From NCBI GenBank assembly GCA_030611315.1, contig JAUWPZ010000016.1, positions 1 through 38,038 of the forward strand: a stretch of DNA of 38,038 bases. The letters run 5' to 3'. The position numbers were made by a program, and so were the translations under genes. The DNA comes from Sedimentisphaerales bacterium (GTDB lineage Bacteria; Planctomycetota; Phycisphaerae; Sedimentisphaerales; Anaerobacaceae). Shown piece after piece: positions 16,405-24,573 of this stretch (its first letter is position 1; every line of letters starts with the position of its first letter). The notes beneath the pieces are model-generated. The model was not told the origin of the DNA. It worked only from the letters and a program-made list of their open reading frames with translations, and made no database searches.

Positions 16405-17967
16405 CTAATCGCAACTGTCAATTAAACTGCAACAGAACACTATGCCGAAAAGACACGCTACGGCCATCAGCGCCGCCGTCCCCACCGCGCCGACTACGAC
16501 CACATCCAGGTTACATTCAGCCCACTTCCACGATTCTTTTATCTGCCAACCGAATTTATCCAGGAATGAGGCCCGCATAAAAGAAGCCCAACTGATTACC
16601 ACGATACTGACCCCTATCGCCGTAAGCCCCTGCCACAAACGAAGCCGAACTCTCAGCAGTGACAAAATAAACAACCCCAGAATCCCTCCGCCGAAGATAC
16701 CCGAAATCTGCCACCAGACATCCAGCACACTCTTTGCCCGTATCATCAAAAGGGCGAATCCCGTCCCTATCAGCCCCCACAATACCGTCGCCAATCGCAG
16801 AAACAACACGCTGCCCCTCTCACTAATTTTCGGCCGGAAATACCGCTTGTAAAAATCCAGCAGCAAAACCGTCGCCGAGCAATTCAAAGCCGAATCCACC
16901 GTGCTCATCGCAGCGGCCACTATCGCCGCGATTATCAACCCCTTCAGCCCCATGGGAACCTGCGTAGCGATGTAGTAAGGAAAAACCTTATCTCCTATTA
17001 CCTTGCCTTCGGCGTTCAGCATCCCGGGAACGTTCGCCAATTCACCGCCCTGCGAATAAAACGCAAACAGAGCCGTCCCGATATACAGAAAAACCGCCGT
17101 CAGCGGTATATATATGAGCATCGCTATCCATATCGAACGCTTCGCCGCCCGCTCCGTCGGGACCGATGAATACTTCTGAACGTAGTTCTGGTCCGCCAGC
17201 AGGTTCCGAAGGTTCTCCGTCAAACCAAAAATAATCATCACCCATATCGTTCTGCTCGACAAAAGTCCCTCCGCATTACTCAACGACAATCTCAGGCTCC
17301 CAAAGCTGAACTTGTTTTGCTCGATGGCCGCCGCTATCAAGGGCTCCTGGCCCGAAAAAACATGGTACGACAAACTGACTGCACAGAACAGAATCCCTAT
17401 TATCATAATCGCCGACTGCATCACGTCCGTCCATATCACCGCCTCCATCCCCCCCAGCAGCGTATAGACAATCGTAATCAGCCCTATCGCTACTATCACA
17501 ATCCCGATATTACACGGCACAAACATTTTCATAAGCAGGCTGACTAAGTAGAGAATCACAGCAACTCGCCCCACCATATACAGCAAAAATGATAACGCCG
17601 CATACACCCGCCCCCACGCCCCCAGCCTTTCCTCTAAAAATGAATACACCGAAATCAGCCGCGCCTTTCGATAATACCCGACTGCGTACCTGCACACCAC
17701 CCACGCCACCGGAAAAATACAAAGAGAGAAAATAATCGGATGCCAGTTACTATCGAATGCCTTGCCCGGCGTCGCGATATACGAAATGCTGCTCGTATAA
17801 GCGCTCATCACCGCTAATCCCGCCGCCCAAGCCGGTATCGTCCTATCCGCGACCATAAATTGGTCCGCCGTTCGGCATTTACGCGCATAGTACACTCCCA
17901 TCCAAATCAGCACCCCCGAATAAGCGAACAAAATCCCGATATCAACCCACTCAAGCCGTCCCTGCAT
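16405..17967 (-). CDS. Sodium:solute symporter (SSS family)
   Basis: The ATG at 17967 is preferred over the GTG six bases upstream because GAGGGAAAG is better spaced to it. The protein is about 520 residues with some 13 hydrophobic helices. Family signatures include VDIGILFAYSGVLIWMGVYYARK at the N-terminus, the TADQFMVADR segment, AYTSSISYIATPGKAF and LKGLIIAAIVAAAMSTVDSALN. SSS proteins couple solute uptake to Na+ across the inner membrane. Planctomycete members near carbohydrate genes often carry sugars or sugar acids, but the substrate cannot be read from the sequence. It stands alone on its strand, with the GspF-like gene 177 bases downstream. Confidence 0.92.
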   Translation of the reverse strand: MQGRLEWVDIGILFAYSGVLIWMGVYYARKCRTADQFMVADRTIPAWAAGLAVMSAYTSSISYIATPGKAFDSNWHPIIFSLCIFPVAWVVCRYAVGYYRKARLISVYSFLEERLGAWGRVYAALSFLLYMVGRVAVILYLVSLLMKMFVPCNIGIVIVAIGLITIVYTLLGGMEAVIWTDVMQSAIMIIGILFCAVSLSYHVFSGQEPLIAAAIEQNKFSFGSLRLSLSNAEGLLSSRTIWVMIIFGLTENLRNLLADQNYVQKYSSVPTERAAKRSIWIAMLIYIPLTAVFLYIGTALFAFYSQGGELANVPGMLNAEGKVIGDKVFPYYIATQVPMGLKGLIIAAIVAAAMSTVDSALNCSATVLLLDFYKRYFRPKISERGSVLFLRLATVLWGLIGTGFALLMIRAKSVLDVWWQISGIFGGGILGLFILSLLRVRLRLWQGLTAIGVSIVVISWASFMRASFLDKFGWQIKESWKWAECNLDVVVVGAVGTAALMAVACLFGIVFCCSLIDSCD

Positions 17968-18306
17968 AATCACTCTTTCCCTCTAATCTTGCTAAAAAAT
18001 CCATTTCCCAATCCAACCGTCTCGTTGAAGCATCCATACAAAATCCCGCCTCTAATTCCTTTTCTTTTGGTTTTTAATCTGTGTCCATCCGTGCAAACTT
18101 GTGCCCCTGTGCCTTAGGTATTAGGTACTTGTGCCTGCCAACTGGGGCATCTGTGGTCAATTTTGGTCATTCGAACATTCGAATTTCGATATTGTTTAGG
18201 ATTTAGTGCTTAGTCTCTTACGGGTAAAATTGAGCGCGCCGCGCGCTCAATATTTTTAGCGGCGACTGTATCTATCTGTATTTACAATAAGTTACGGCGT
18301 TTTTAA
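17968..18306. other. Gene-free spacer upstream of the integrase
   Basis: There is no convincing ORF. The sequence is typical spacer DNA with low-complexity phrases (a CTGTGTCCATCCGTGC-like run near 18080, repeated TTAGG/TTCGAA motifs at 18116-18200). Its only clear structure is the GC-rich palindrome at 18229-18251. Confidence 0.5.
18229..18251. terminator. GC-rich palindrome, possible terminator
   Basis: ATTGAGCGCGC (18229-18239) and GCGCGCTCAAT (18241-18251) are perfect 11-base inverted arms around one base, followed by ATTTTT on the plus strand. It could fold as a rho-independent terminator insulating the integrase region, or act as a protein-binding palindrome. No upstream plus-strand gene close by explains a terminator. 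Confidence 0.35.
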
Positions 18307-19539
18307 AATCGTCCAACTTTTGACTTTCGGTCGCCTGTTTGGTTCCGGCTACGCCGGGTTAGGGGTAAGAGCGGTAAAACCGTTCGCAGGCAGTCTAAGT
18401 TTTGGTATATCGACTACAAGGCCGCTGACGGAACGAGGAAGCGTGTAAAAGGTTTTAAGGACAAACAGGCAACGGCTCAACTTGCTGCACAGCTTGAAAA
18501 AGAGGCTGAGCTCGCACAGGCAGGGATAGTCGATAAGTACAAGGAACATCGAAAAAGACCTTTGAGGGAACATCTTGAGGATTTTCTTTCTTCTCTGCAA
18601 GCAAAGGGCAATACCCCGGAATACTGCAATCTGACTCATTATAAGGCTGAACGGATATGTAACGGCTGCAAGTTTCCTTACTGGGACGATATATCTGCAA
18701 GTGATGTTCAGCTTTATATAGCAGACTTGAGGGATAGTGGGGAAATATCACAAAAGACCTCAAACTATTACCTACAGGCGGTAAAGCAGTTTTGTAACTG
18801 GATGCTGAAGGATAAGCGGGCAGGAGGGGAATCACTCCTCAAACATCTCGATGCGATTAAGGTAACTGATGAGGTCAATCGCAAGGCATTAACACCGCAT
18901 GAACTAATGGAACTGTTAGAAGCTACAGAAGCTGCTCCTGAGCGTTTTGGGATGCTCGGCGCTGAGAGGGCTTTGCTTTATCGTCTTGCTGCTTACACAG
19001 GAATCAGGGCTAATGAGGTGCGAAATCTGATAGTATCCTCATTCGACTTTGATAATTGTACCGTCAAGGTTAAGGCTGCATACAGCAAAAGAAGGCGTGA
19101 AGATATTTTACCACTACGAAAAGATACAGCAGAAGCTATGAGGGAATTTCTTAGGGGCAAAACACCAAACGCGCAGGCTTTCGACCTGCCGAGTAAATAC
19201 CGTATGGCAGATATGGTCAGAGCAGACCTTGAGGATGCAGGGATAGACTGGCAGGACAATGGTGATGGTGTTCTCGATTTTCATTCATTACGGCACAGCA
19301 CGGCAAGTCTGCTGGCAGCTTCAGGGGTGAATCCGAAAACGGCACAGGCAATAATGAGACATTCCGATATAAACCTTACAATGAGCAGATATACCCACGT
19401 TTTCCGGGGGGCAGAATCTGAAGCGGTAGAATCACTGCCAGATTTTTCTTCACAGGGCAGGCAGCGCCAAGCTGCAACAGGTACGGATGGTAAACCTATC
19501 GAACTCCACAAAAGCGCTTACAAAAAAATCCGACTTTGA
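18307..19539 (+). CDS. Tyrosine recombinase (phage-type integrase), damaged at both ends
   Basis: The catalytic domain is complete: Arg in YTGIRANEVRNL, the HSLRHS box, RHSDI and the tyrosine in SRYTHVF. A SAM-like core-binding domain precedes it, and family-typical sequence (RRQSKFWYIDYKAADGTRK) extends upstream to about 18380. Yet the frame, open from 18307, has no ATG, GTG or TTG before the TTG at 18562, which would cut off the arm-binding domain. At the 3' end the frame stops at 19539 after AYKKIRL. Shifting one base at an A7 run (about 19521-19527) would continue with SDFDCKSMSS, which looks like the family's usual tail. Integration next to tRNA-Arg is typical. It is probably inactive or needs frameshifting. 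Confidence 0.8.
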   Translation, partial: NRPTFDFRSPVWFRLRRVRGKSGKTVRRQSKFWYIDYKAADGTRKRVKGFKDKQATAQLAAQLEKEAELAQAGIVDKYKEHRKRPLREHLEDFLSSLQAKGNTPEYCNLTHYKAERICNGCKFPYWDDISASDVQLYIADLRDSGEISQKTSNYYLQAVKQFCNWMLKDKRAGGESLLKHLDAIKVTDEVNRKALTPHELMELLEATEAAPERFGMLGAERALLYRLAAYTGIRANEVRNLIVSSFDFDNCTVKVKAAYSKRRREDILPLRKDTAEAMREFLRGKTPNAQAFDLPSKYRMADMVRADLEDAGIDWQDNGDGVLDFHSLRHSTASLLAASGVNPKTAQAIMRHSDINLTMSRYTHVFRGAESEAVESLPDFSSQGRQRQAATGTDGKPIELHKSAYKKIRL

Positions 19540-19689
19540 TTGTAAATCGATGTCTTCAATTGGCTTTGGTGAAGGTCAAAAGCAGACTGGTTGTGAGCAA
19601 AACAACAATAATCCTAAACCTTTGCAAATGGTAGACTTAGGAACAAAAAAAGAGCCGCTGTCATCAACTGACATAGGCTCAAAAACAAA

Positions 19690-19763
19690 CACGCCCGGCA
19701 GGACTCGAACCTGCGACCTACGGATTAGAAATCCGTTGCTCTATCCGGCTGAGCTACGGGCGC
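19690..19763 (-). tRNA. tRNA-Arg (anticodon UCU)
   Basis: The 74-base cloverleaf has a 7-bp acceptor GCGCCCG/CGGGCGT, a D-arm GCTC/GAGC, an anticodon arm ACGGA/TCCGT around TTTCTAA (anticodon TCT at 19727-19729, reading AGA) and a T-arm GCAGG/CCTGC with TTCGAGT. The discriminator base is G and CCA is not encoded. It is flanked by a recombinase on one side and a recombinase fragment on the other, so its 3' end is a likely attachment site. Confidence 0.95.
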
Positions 19764-19783
19764 TTTAATTCTTAACTGGTTGT

Positions 19784-19813
19784 AACATAACATGTTACCA
19801 TACATCTTGTCAA
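19784..19813 (-). promoter_or_regulatory. tRNA-Arg promoter with overlapping palindrome
   Basis: On the minus strand TTGACA (19808-19813) and TATGTT (19784-19789) are spaced by 18 bases, about 20 bases ahead of the tRNA. A perfect inverted repeat GTAACAT-AAC-ATGTTAC at 19782-19798 covers the -10 region, which is where an operator would sit. Confidence 0.55.
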
Positions 19814-19850
19814 CCCTTGAAACACCAAAAAGGTAGTAAAACCGGCCAAC

Positions 19851-19872
19851 GGTGTCAGTTTGGTGTCAGTTT
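19851..19872. repeat. Tandem 11-bp repeat at the recombinase fragment 3' end
   Basis: GGTGTCAGTTT occurs twice back to back. The stop codon of the recombinase fragment lies inside the second unit. Such iterons near integrase ends can be arm-type binding sites, but this is not shown. Confidence 0.4.
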
Positions 19873-20138
19873 GCCCTCGCTCTGGCTAAAATCTTATCCA
19901 AGAACTTATTTGCAGAAGCCAAGTCTTCTAATCGCACTGCCAAGTAATACTTTCTTGTTGTTGAGATATCCGAATGGCCTGCAAGCTGTTGTACTACCTG
20001 TATCGGCAGCTTCTTTGCCCAATTAGTGATGGCAGAGCGACGAAGGTCGTGTATCACGCATTCATCGACACCTGCCTTTCCTCGGAGAAGCCGAAAATCT
20101 CTATCGAGGTTGTCCAAGGAATTGCTCTTTTTGCGCTG
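19866..20138 (-). pseudogene. C-terminal fragment of a second tyrosine recombinase
   Basis: About 90 codons remain, starting with RKKSNSLDNLDRDF-like sequence and ending ARARAN. The box II residues are present: HDLRRSA, AGHSDI and the nucleophile tyrosine in TTRKYYLAV. The catalytic Arg I and the N-terminal domains are absent. A TTG at 20117 is the only usable start and is unlikely. It is read toward the tRNA-Arg gene from the side opposite the first integrase, so it marks an older integration at the same tRNA. Its 5' end abuts an IS30-like transposase relic. Confidence 0.75.
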
Positions 20139-20201
20139 TTAAGAAGCATGAGCCTAAATTTAAGGTAAAAGAAAATTGGACACAAGATATTGACGAAAAT
20201 T

Positions 20202-20510
20202 TTAACCTGAAGCGCAACATATCTTCCTGCGCCAAAAGACCTCTGCGGGTGTCCGATAGTTCAAACATTTACGTGGACGATTATTTAATATCTGTTGCGG
20301 AAAGCCGAAACTGGCAATGTCACCCCTGCGAAAGCAGGGGTCTACGACGAAAAAACTGGATTCCTGCTACCCGCTTTCGCGGGCACAAGCTTCGCAGGAA
20401 TGACAAACGTTGTTTCCGCAACAGATACTATTTAATAACTTCTCAACTTTGTCAAGCCGCCATTGGCTGACTTGATGAAAATCTGTACCAAGGGAATGAT
20501 AAGCAAAAAG
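20202..20510 (-). pseudogene. IS30-family transposase C-terminal relic, split by a MITE
   Basis: Outside the MITE two pieces join in frame. TDFHQVSQWRLDKVEKLLN (20430-20486) is followed after the element by LLNNRPRKCLNYRTPAEVF (from 20288 downward), with a stop at 20202-20204. LLNNRPRK.L.Y.TP.EVF is the end of IS30 transposases. The upstream catalytic DDE region is not recognisable, so only the tail survives. The bases at the join are duplicated around the MITE. Confidence 0.7.
20289..20428. mobile_element. MITE-like element, family 2, copy B (inside the IS30 relic)
   Basis: The ends TATCTGTTGCGGAAA (20289-20303) and its inverse (20413-20427) match copy A at 11392-11556. Internal hairpins CCCCTGC..GCAGGGG and CCCGC..GCGGG are shared. 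TATTTAATA occurs at 20282-20290 and 20429-20437, consistent with a target duplication of about 6-9 bases. It interrupts an IS30 transposase frame, which gives the order of events. No ORF. Confidence 0.8.
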
Positions 20511-20775
20511 CGTGAAGCCTTCAAAAGTATCTATGGAAATAATGCCAGAGTATTCAAGAACAAATTGTATGAAATATACAAAAACGACAAACGAAAGGGG
20601 AAAAGACCGAGACAAAAGCAATTTGAAGTTTAGAATGTCGAATTCGCCGTGATAATCTCGTATCTCGTAAATAGTGAATCGATACTGCATACTCGCAGAA
20701 ATAGTGAGTGGTTAATCGGGTTGTGGATTAAATGAGGGTGGCTGGACCGGCCGGAGCACGTGAGACGGCAGCGGT

Positions 20776-21456
20776 CTATCCTTTCAGCTTCACGGTCAGG
20801 CGAGCCACCCGCTCTCCGAGTCGGACGGCGCTATCCAGCTCCTCGCCGCTGAGCCCGGGATCGATTGGTCCGGTCATTGCCCCAGCTCCTGTTTCGGCCC
20901 AAATGTCCTGCCCTTCTTCATCTTGATACAGGGGGCCTGCCACGACCATCCGATTGTTGACCATAAACAGCAGAAGCGAGATGACCACGTGTTCCTTGCC
21001 CCCCATCTGACCGCCGCCTGTGGCGAACGCGCCTCCTACCTTGTCCGTGAAATCCACTTTCATTTTCCATGACCAATCATCGATGACGGTTTTCATTCTG
21101 CCGGGTATATTGGCGTAATAGGTGGGGCATCCCAGAACAATCGCGTCTGCGGCTACCAGGTCTTCTTTGGTCACTTCACTGACCTTTTTGAGGGCCGCGA
21201 CCGCACCTGGCACTCGTTTGACTCCTTCGGCCACTGCCTGTGCCATTCTTTCGGTGTTCCCGTGCAGGGAGTCGTAAGCAATCAGAACGTCAGCCGTATC
21301 ATTTTTATTTTTCGTGACAGCCGGCAGCTCCGACTGCAGGATGGAGGCTTTCGGCTTTTGCGCCGGGGCCTCAGGCGAACAACCTGTGACCACCAGCACC
21401 GTGGATAATCCGACAGCGATTAGAATTGCACCAAGCCAACCTGACTTTGGTTTCAT
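20776..21456 (-). CDS. Flavodoxin/WrbA-like lipoprotein
   Basis: This 226-residue protein has an N-terminal export signal ending in a lipobox (VVTGC, Cys26) and about 25 linker residues. A flavodoxin-like fold follows: VLIAYDSLHGNTERMAQAVAEG is the FMN phosphate-binding loop, and AIVLGCPTYYANIPGRMK with GAFATGGGQMGGKEHVV are the flavin ring loops of the WrbA/NADPH-dependent FMN reductase type. WrbA-type enzymes are normally cytoplasmic, so a lipid-anchored version is unusual and implies a quinone or electron-transfer role at the membrane. It lies 26 bases after the beta-propeller gene and is probably cotranscribed. Confidence 0.85.
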   Translation of the reverse strand: MKPKSGWLGAILIAVGLSTVLVVTGCSPEAPAQKPKASILQSELPAVTKNKNDTADVLIAYDSLHGNTERMAQAVAEGVKRVPGAVAALKKVSEVTKEDLVAADAIVLGCPTYYANIPGRMKTVIDDWSWKMKVDFTDKVGGAFATGGGQMGGKEHVVISLLLFMVNNRMVVAGPLYQDEEGQDIWAETGAGAMTGPIDPGLSGEELDSAVRLGERVARLTVKLKG

Positions 21457-21482
21457 GATAAACCTCCGGCGTCTGAACGGCG

Positions 21483-22799
21483 TTACTTGCCCACGCAGTA
21501 TAATCGTTGCGTTGTGCGTATGAACAACCGGCCATGTGCGGCGCTGATGGATGCGCGAACAAGCTCAAGGCCGCTTGGTTTGTCCATAGGGATAGTGTTG
21601 AGGACTTTGCCATTTGCCGCATCGATGACAGCAACACCGCCGGCATGGCTGATTATGTAGATTTTTCCGTCCGCGGCAAGCGGCGAAGCTTCGTATTTGG
21701 CATCGCCCGGCGTCTGAATGGCCCACTTTACTCGGCCCGTGCGAGGTTCCACGCGCGACAGATGCTTGCGGATGTCATTGAGCACGAAGAAATCACCGTC
21801 GTAATAGGCCGGCGTCGGCACGTCTGATGAGATTTCCTTTCTATCGTGGCTGGTCCAGACAACGGCGCTTTCATCAAGTACACCGGCCCGGTTGGGCCGG
21901 ATTGCATAAACGGGGCTGGCTTTGGGGGCACAGGCAAGTACGACGCCGTCACCGGCAATCGGAGAGGGCACCAGCCGCCAATGAGTGATACGCTTCGGAT
22001 TCCAGGTGCCCCATCGCCATAATTCCCTGCCTGTTTCAAGGTCGTGGCCGGTCAGGGCATCGCCTCCGACTATCAATAACTGCTGTTTGCCGTTGAAGGA
22101 ATGAGGGATGGGCGTGCTAAACGCTTCACGTGATTCGGCCCGGGCTTCACTTGGACGGATTTGGCGCCATAAGGTCTTGCCGGTATCCGGGTCTATGGCC
22201 AGGAGATATGATTCGTTCTTTCGGCCTTGCAGGCCGTGACCATGCACCGGCACATCGCGCTGCAATACCTGTATGTACAGTCTGCCGCCAAACAGCGTGG
22301 GGCTGCTGCCGTAAGTCCACAGGAACGCAAAAGGCCCGTAGTCGTTACAAATGTTTCGTGCCCACAGACGCCGCCCGTTCATATCGAAGCATACGAGGTC
22401 GCCGTTGGCGTAGAAGAATACTACGATATTGCCGTCGGTAACCGCCGAGGCGGCGGCGAAAGTGCTGCGTCTATCTCGATAAATTCCCTTTGCAATGTCG
22501 TGCTTCCAGAGGAGCTTTCCGTCGGTACTGTCGAAGCACATCGCCAGCAGTATGTCCTTAGCGGAATCGACGCCCGAGATAAAAACGCGGTTGCCCCAGA
22601 TAATCGGTGTAGCTGCGGCGGAGCCGGTTAAATCGACGCTCCAGGCGATGTTTTTGGTTTTGCTCCAGTCTGACGGCAGGGGCTTTTCGTCGGTAGAGCC
22701 GTTGAAGTAAGGGCCGCGCCACTGCGGCCAATCGGCCGCGCGGACAGTGGATACGATTGCAAATACAAATACCAGAAAAATTATACAGTACTTTCGCAT
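21483..22799 (-). CDS. Secreted PQQ-type beta-propeller repeat protein (second copy)
   Basis: The start at 22799 has GGAGAG 7 bases upstream and gives MRKYCIIFLVFVFAIVSTVRA, a clean signal peptide. The longer frame to 22889 adds non-signal residues. The mature N-terminus ADWPQWRGPYFNG is the same motif as in the protein at 3745-5046. Blade motifs include DGKLLWKHDIA, NGRRLWARN, TGKTLWRQI and TGRVKWAIQTP. It is probably a periplasmic propeller of BamB/quinoprotein fold. Catalysis cannot be asserted. It is followed by the lipoprotein flavodoxin, which would allow a periplasmic redox pairing, but this is inference. Confidence 0.88.
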   Translation of the reverse strand: MRKYCIIFLVFVFAIVSTVRAADWPQWRGPYFNGSTDEKPLPSDWSKTKNIAWSVDLTGSAAATPIIWGNRVFISGVDSAKDILLAMCFDSTDGKLLWKHDIAKGIYRDRRSTFAAASAVTDGNIVVFFYANGDLVCFDMNGRRLWARNICNDYGPFAFLWTYGSSPTLFGGRLYIQVLQRDVPVHGHGLQGRKNESYLLAIDPDTGKTLWRQIRPSEARAESREAFSTPIPHSFNGKQQLLIVGGDALTGHDLETGRELWRWGTWNPKRITHWRLVPSPIAGDGVVLACAPKASPVYAIRPNRAGVLDESAVVWTSHDRKEISSDVPTPAYYDGDFFVLNDIRKHLSRVEPRTGRVKWAIQTPGDAKYEASPLAADGKIYIISHAGGVAVIDAANGKVLNTIPMDKPSGLELVRASISAAHGRLFIRTTQRLYCVGK

Positions 22800-23028
22800 A
22801 AGAGTCTCTCCGAAGAATTTCATTCTTGTTATCGAGTAACAACTTTCCTGCATTTTCCGACTCTTAGAGCCGGCTGCGCAATCAAGCATTCCAATTTCAC
22901 CATAATACCGAAATCCAGGGAAATCGCATTAAAAAAAACGGTGTTTTTTGGCGATAGAGTGTTATCGACACACTGCTTTACGGTCGCGGCTTTGTTGAGC
23001 CGGTGCGGGTACAAGCTTCGCAGGGGTG

Positions 23029-24126
23029 TCAATGGTTTTGTGGGTATTTTACCCATATCGAGCTGCGCTCGAAATCAAGGACCATCACGGTATCCTGAAA
23101 GCACTGCATTCCCAGCAGCCCCTGGCACTGTTCAACAAGTGGGCTGTCATTTGGGAAGACCGAGATAGTTGCATTCCTGACCGTTCTGGCCCCAACGTCG
23201 AGTTTGGGTATGACACCTCGCTTGCAGGCCAGCCATCCGATGTATGGATATAAATCTCTGCCTTTCCTGAGAGTGGTGTTTTGAATTCTGCCGCGTATTT
23301 TCCCCCACAGCTCTTCGTTTATTGCCAATCCTCTTCCGCAGCCGGTATCAAGCTGCAGTTCGGTCTCTTTGCCTGCAATAGGTATCTTCACAAAAAGAAA
23401 GGCATTACCGCCTAAATATTCTTCAATCACGAACGGATATCGCGTCCACAAATCAGGACTGTTGCATTCAAAGACCTTCTCAAGCGAGAATTCCACCTCT
23501 TTGTTTATGCTGTCAAAGGCAATGTACTTAAATCTTCGCAGCGCCGGCAGTCCCACAATAATAGGCTTGGCTTTGGCAATCGGCAGTCCGAGCAACTGCA
23601 CTTCGGTGTGTTGCTCGCCGTAAAAACAGGGCCAGTTAGCCAGAGTTACTTTTCCTATGCGCAGCCTGGGAAGATGACACATTCCCCAACCGAAAGAATT
23701 GTTGTCACCGGCTCCAAGCGGGCGGATGGGCAACTTGTTTTCGAGGATATGGATATCGTTGACAAAAAGAGCCGATGATGCCCCTGTATCGATGACAACC
23801 GGGTATTTTTTCCCTGTGCTAAGCGTACCCTCAACAACCATCCACCGGTTTTGAGAGTAAGATGTGTGAAATTTGACTCTGGCCGGGTCGCTGTTCCTGG
23901 TGCTTTCAAGCATTCGTCCGCCATAGTTCCAATTGCCGTTGATTAGGTCCCTCATCGAATCCTTCTTTGTATTCATGCTGATGACCGGTACGTCCGGCCT
24001 TTTTTGAAGACTTTCAGCATTGACCACAACAGTCCGAACAGGTTCAACAGAACATCCCACCGGCAAAATCGACAGGCTGACCAAGACAACCTTGAACCAC
24101 TGGTTCACGTGGTTGCTTCCATGCAT
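23029..24126 (-). CDS. Two-domain retropepsin-like aspartyl protease, probable lipoprotein
   Basis: This 365-residue protein has two Asp-Thr-Gly motifs: VVIDTGASSALF (Asp113) and LQLDTGCGRGLAI (Asp260). Each sits in a beta-rich domain, and each domain ends with a hydrophobic GLPALRRF or GLLGMQCF segment like the flap-distal strand of bacterial aspartyl proteases. A hydrophobic N-terminus (VVLVSLSILPVGC) suggests lipidation at Cys25, though proline at -3 is atypical. With one DTG per half it could work as a monomer, whereas retropepsins dimerise. The substrate is unknown. A good promoter lies upstream at 24259-24286. Confidence 0.75.
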   Translation of the reverse strand: MHGSNHVNQWFKVVLVSLSILPVGCSVEPVRTVVVNAESLQKRPDVPVISMNTKKDSMRDLINGNWNYGGRMLESTRNSDPARVKFHTSYSQNRWMVVEGTLSTGKKYPVVIDTGASSALFVNDIHILENKLPIRPLGAGDNNSFGWGMCHLPRLRIGKVTLANWPCFYGEQHTEVQLLGLPIAKAKPIIVGLPALRRFKYIAFDSINKEVEFSLEKVFECNSPDLWTRYPFVIEEYLGGNAFLFVKIPIAGKETELQLDTGCGRGLAINEELWGKIRGRIQNTTLRKGRDLYPYIGWLACKRGVIPKLDVGARTVRNATISVFPNDSPLVEQCQGLLGMQCFQDTVMVLDFERSSIWVKYPQNH

Positions 24127-24573
24127 ATAAAATCACCCTTCTCTCAAAAAGATTTACAGAGCATCCGCTTTGTGCCGACGTCAGGTAAGCTCCTCCGGAG
24201 TCAAACGTCAGGATAAAGCCTCCAAAACACAGGGATAGCTTCCTATCAAATCGCACGTATTGTACGGATGTAACTGCTTTTGTCAAGTATTTTTTTCCAC
24301 AACAACCGATAAAACCAATGTTTTTCCCACTACTGAGAGGGGCTGAGATAGTCATCGAAGGTCAACAAAAACCAATAAGAACAGCTTACTGGATACTGGA
24401 AACGCGAGACTCCGATTCATAAACAGACCGAAAGAGCTACTCGAAGAAACATAAGGCCAATAAAATTAATGATTTGTCATCAACAGAGTCGATAAAATAG
24501 CCGAACCAACTAAACTAAAGGTGGTTCTAAAAAAAATACAACAATAATGGGGTAGTAATTGGGGGGATATCTG
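24127..24573. other. Spacer between the protease gene and the polysaccharide locus
   Basis: It contains the minus-strand promoter at 24259-24286. The stretch 24330-24560 shows no ORF and no structure I can assign, although it is long enough for a leader RNA of the polysaccharide operon. A GGGGGG run precedes the next gene. Confidence 0.4.
24259..24286 (-). promoter_or_regulatory. Sigma70-type promoter for the aspartyl protease gene
   Basis: On the minus strand TTGACA (24281-24286) and TACAAT (24259-24264) are 16 bases apart. The start codon at 24126 is about 130 bases downstream with no intervening gene. Confidence 0.6.

Noticed and set aside
19487-19768. Reading frame ending RTRTCDLRIRNPLLYPAEL
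   Set aside because: This is the antisense of the tRNA-Arg gene, a well-known annotation artefact. Only its first part is kept, as a possible continuation of the integrase.
22800-22889. Extended N-terminus of the second propeller
   Set aside because: The ATG at 22799 has a better ribosome site and begins directly with a signal peptide.
24330-24420. TPP-riboswitch-like words (GGGGCTGAGATAG, later CTGGATACTGG) upstream of the polysaccharide operon
   Set aside because: The ACCC..GAACCTGATC block is absent and the spacing and pairing do not form the TPP fold. The downstream gene is also unrelated to thiamine.
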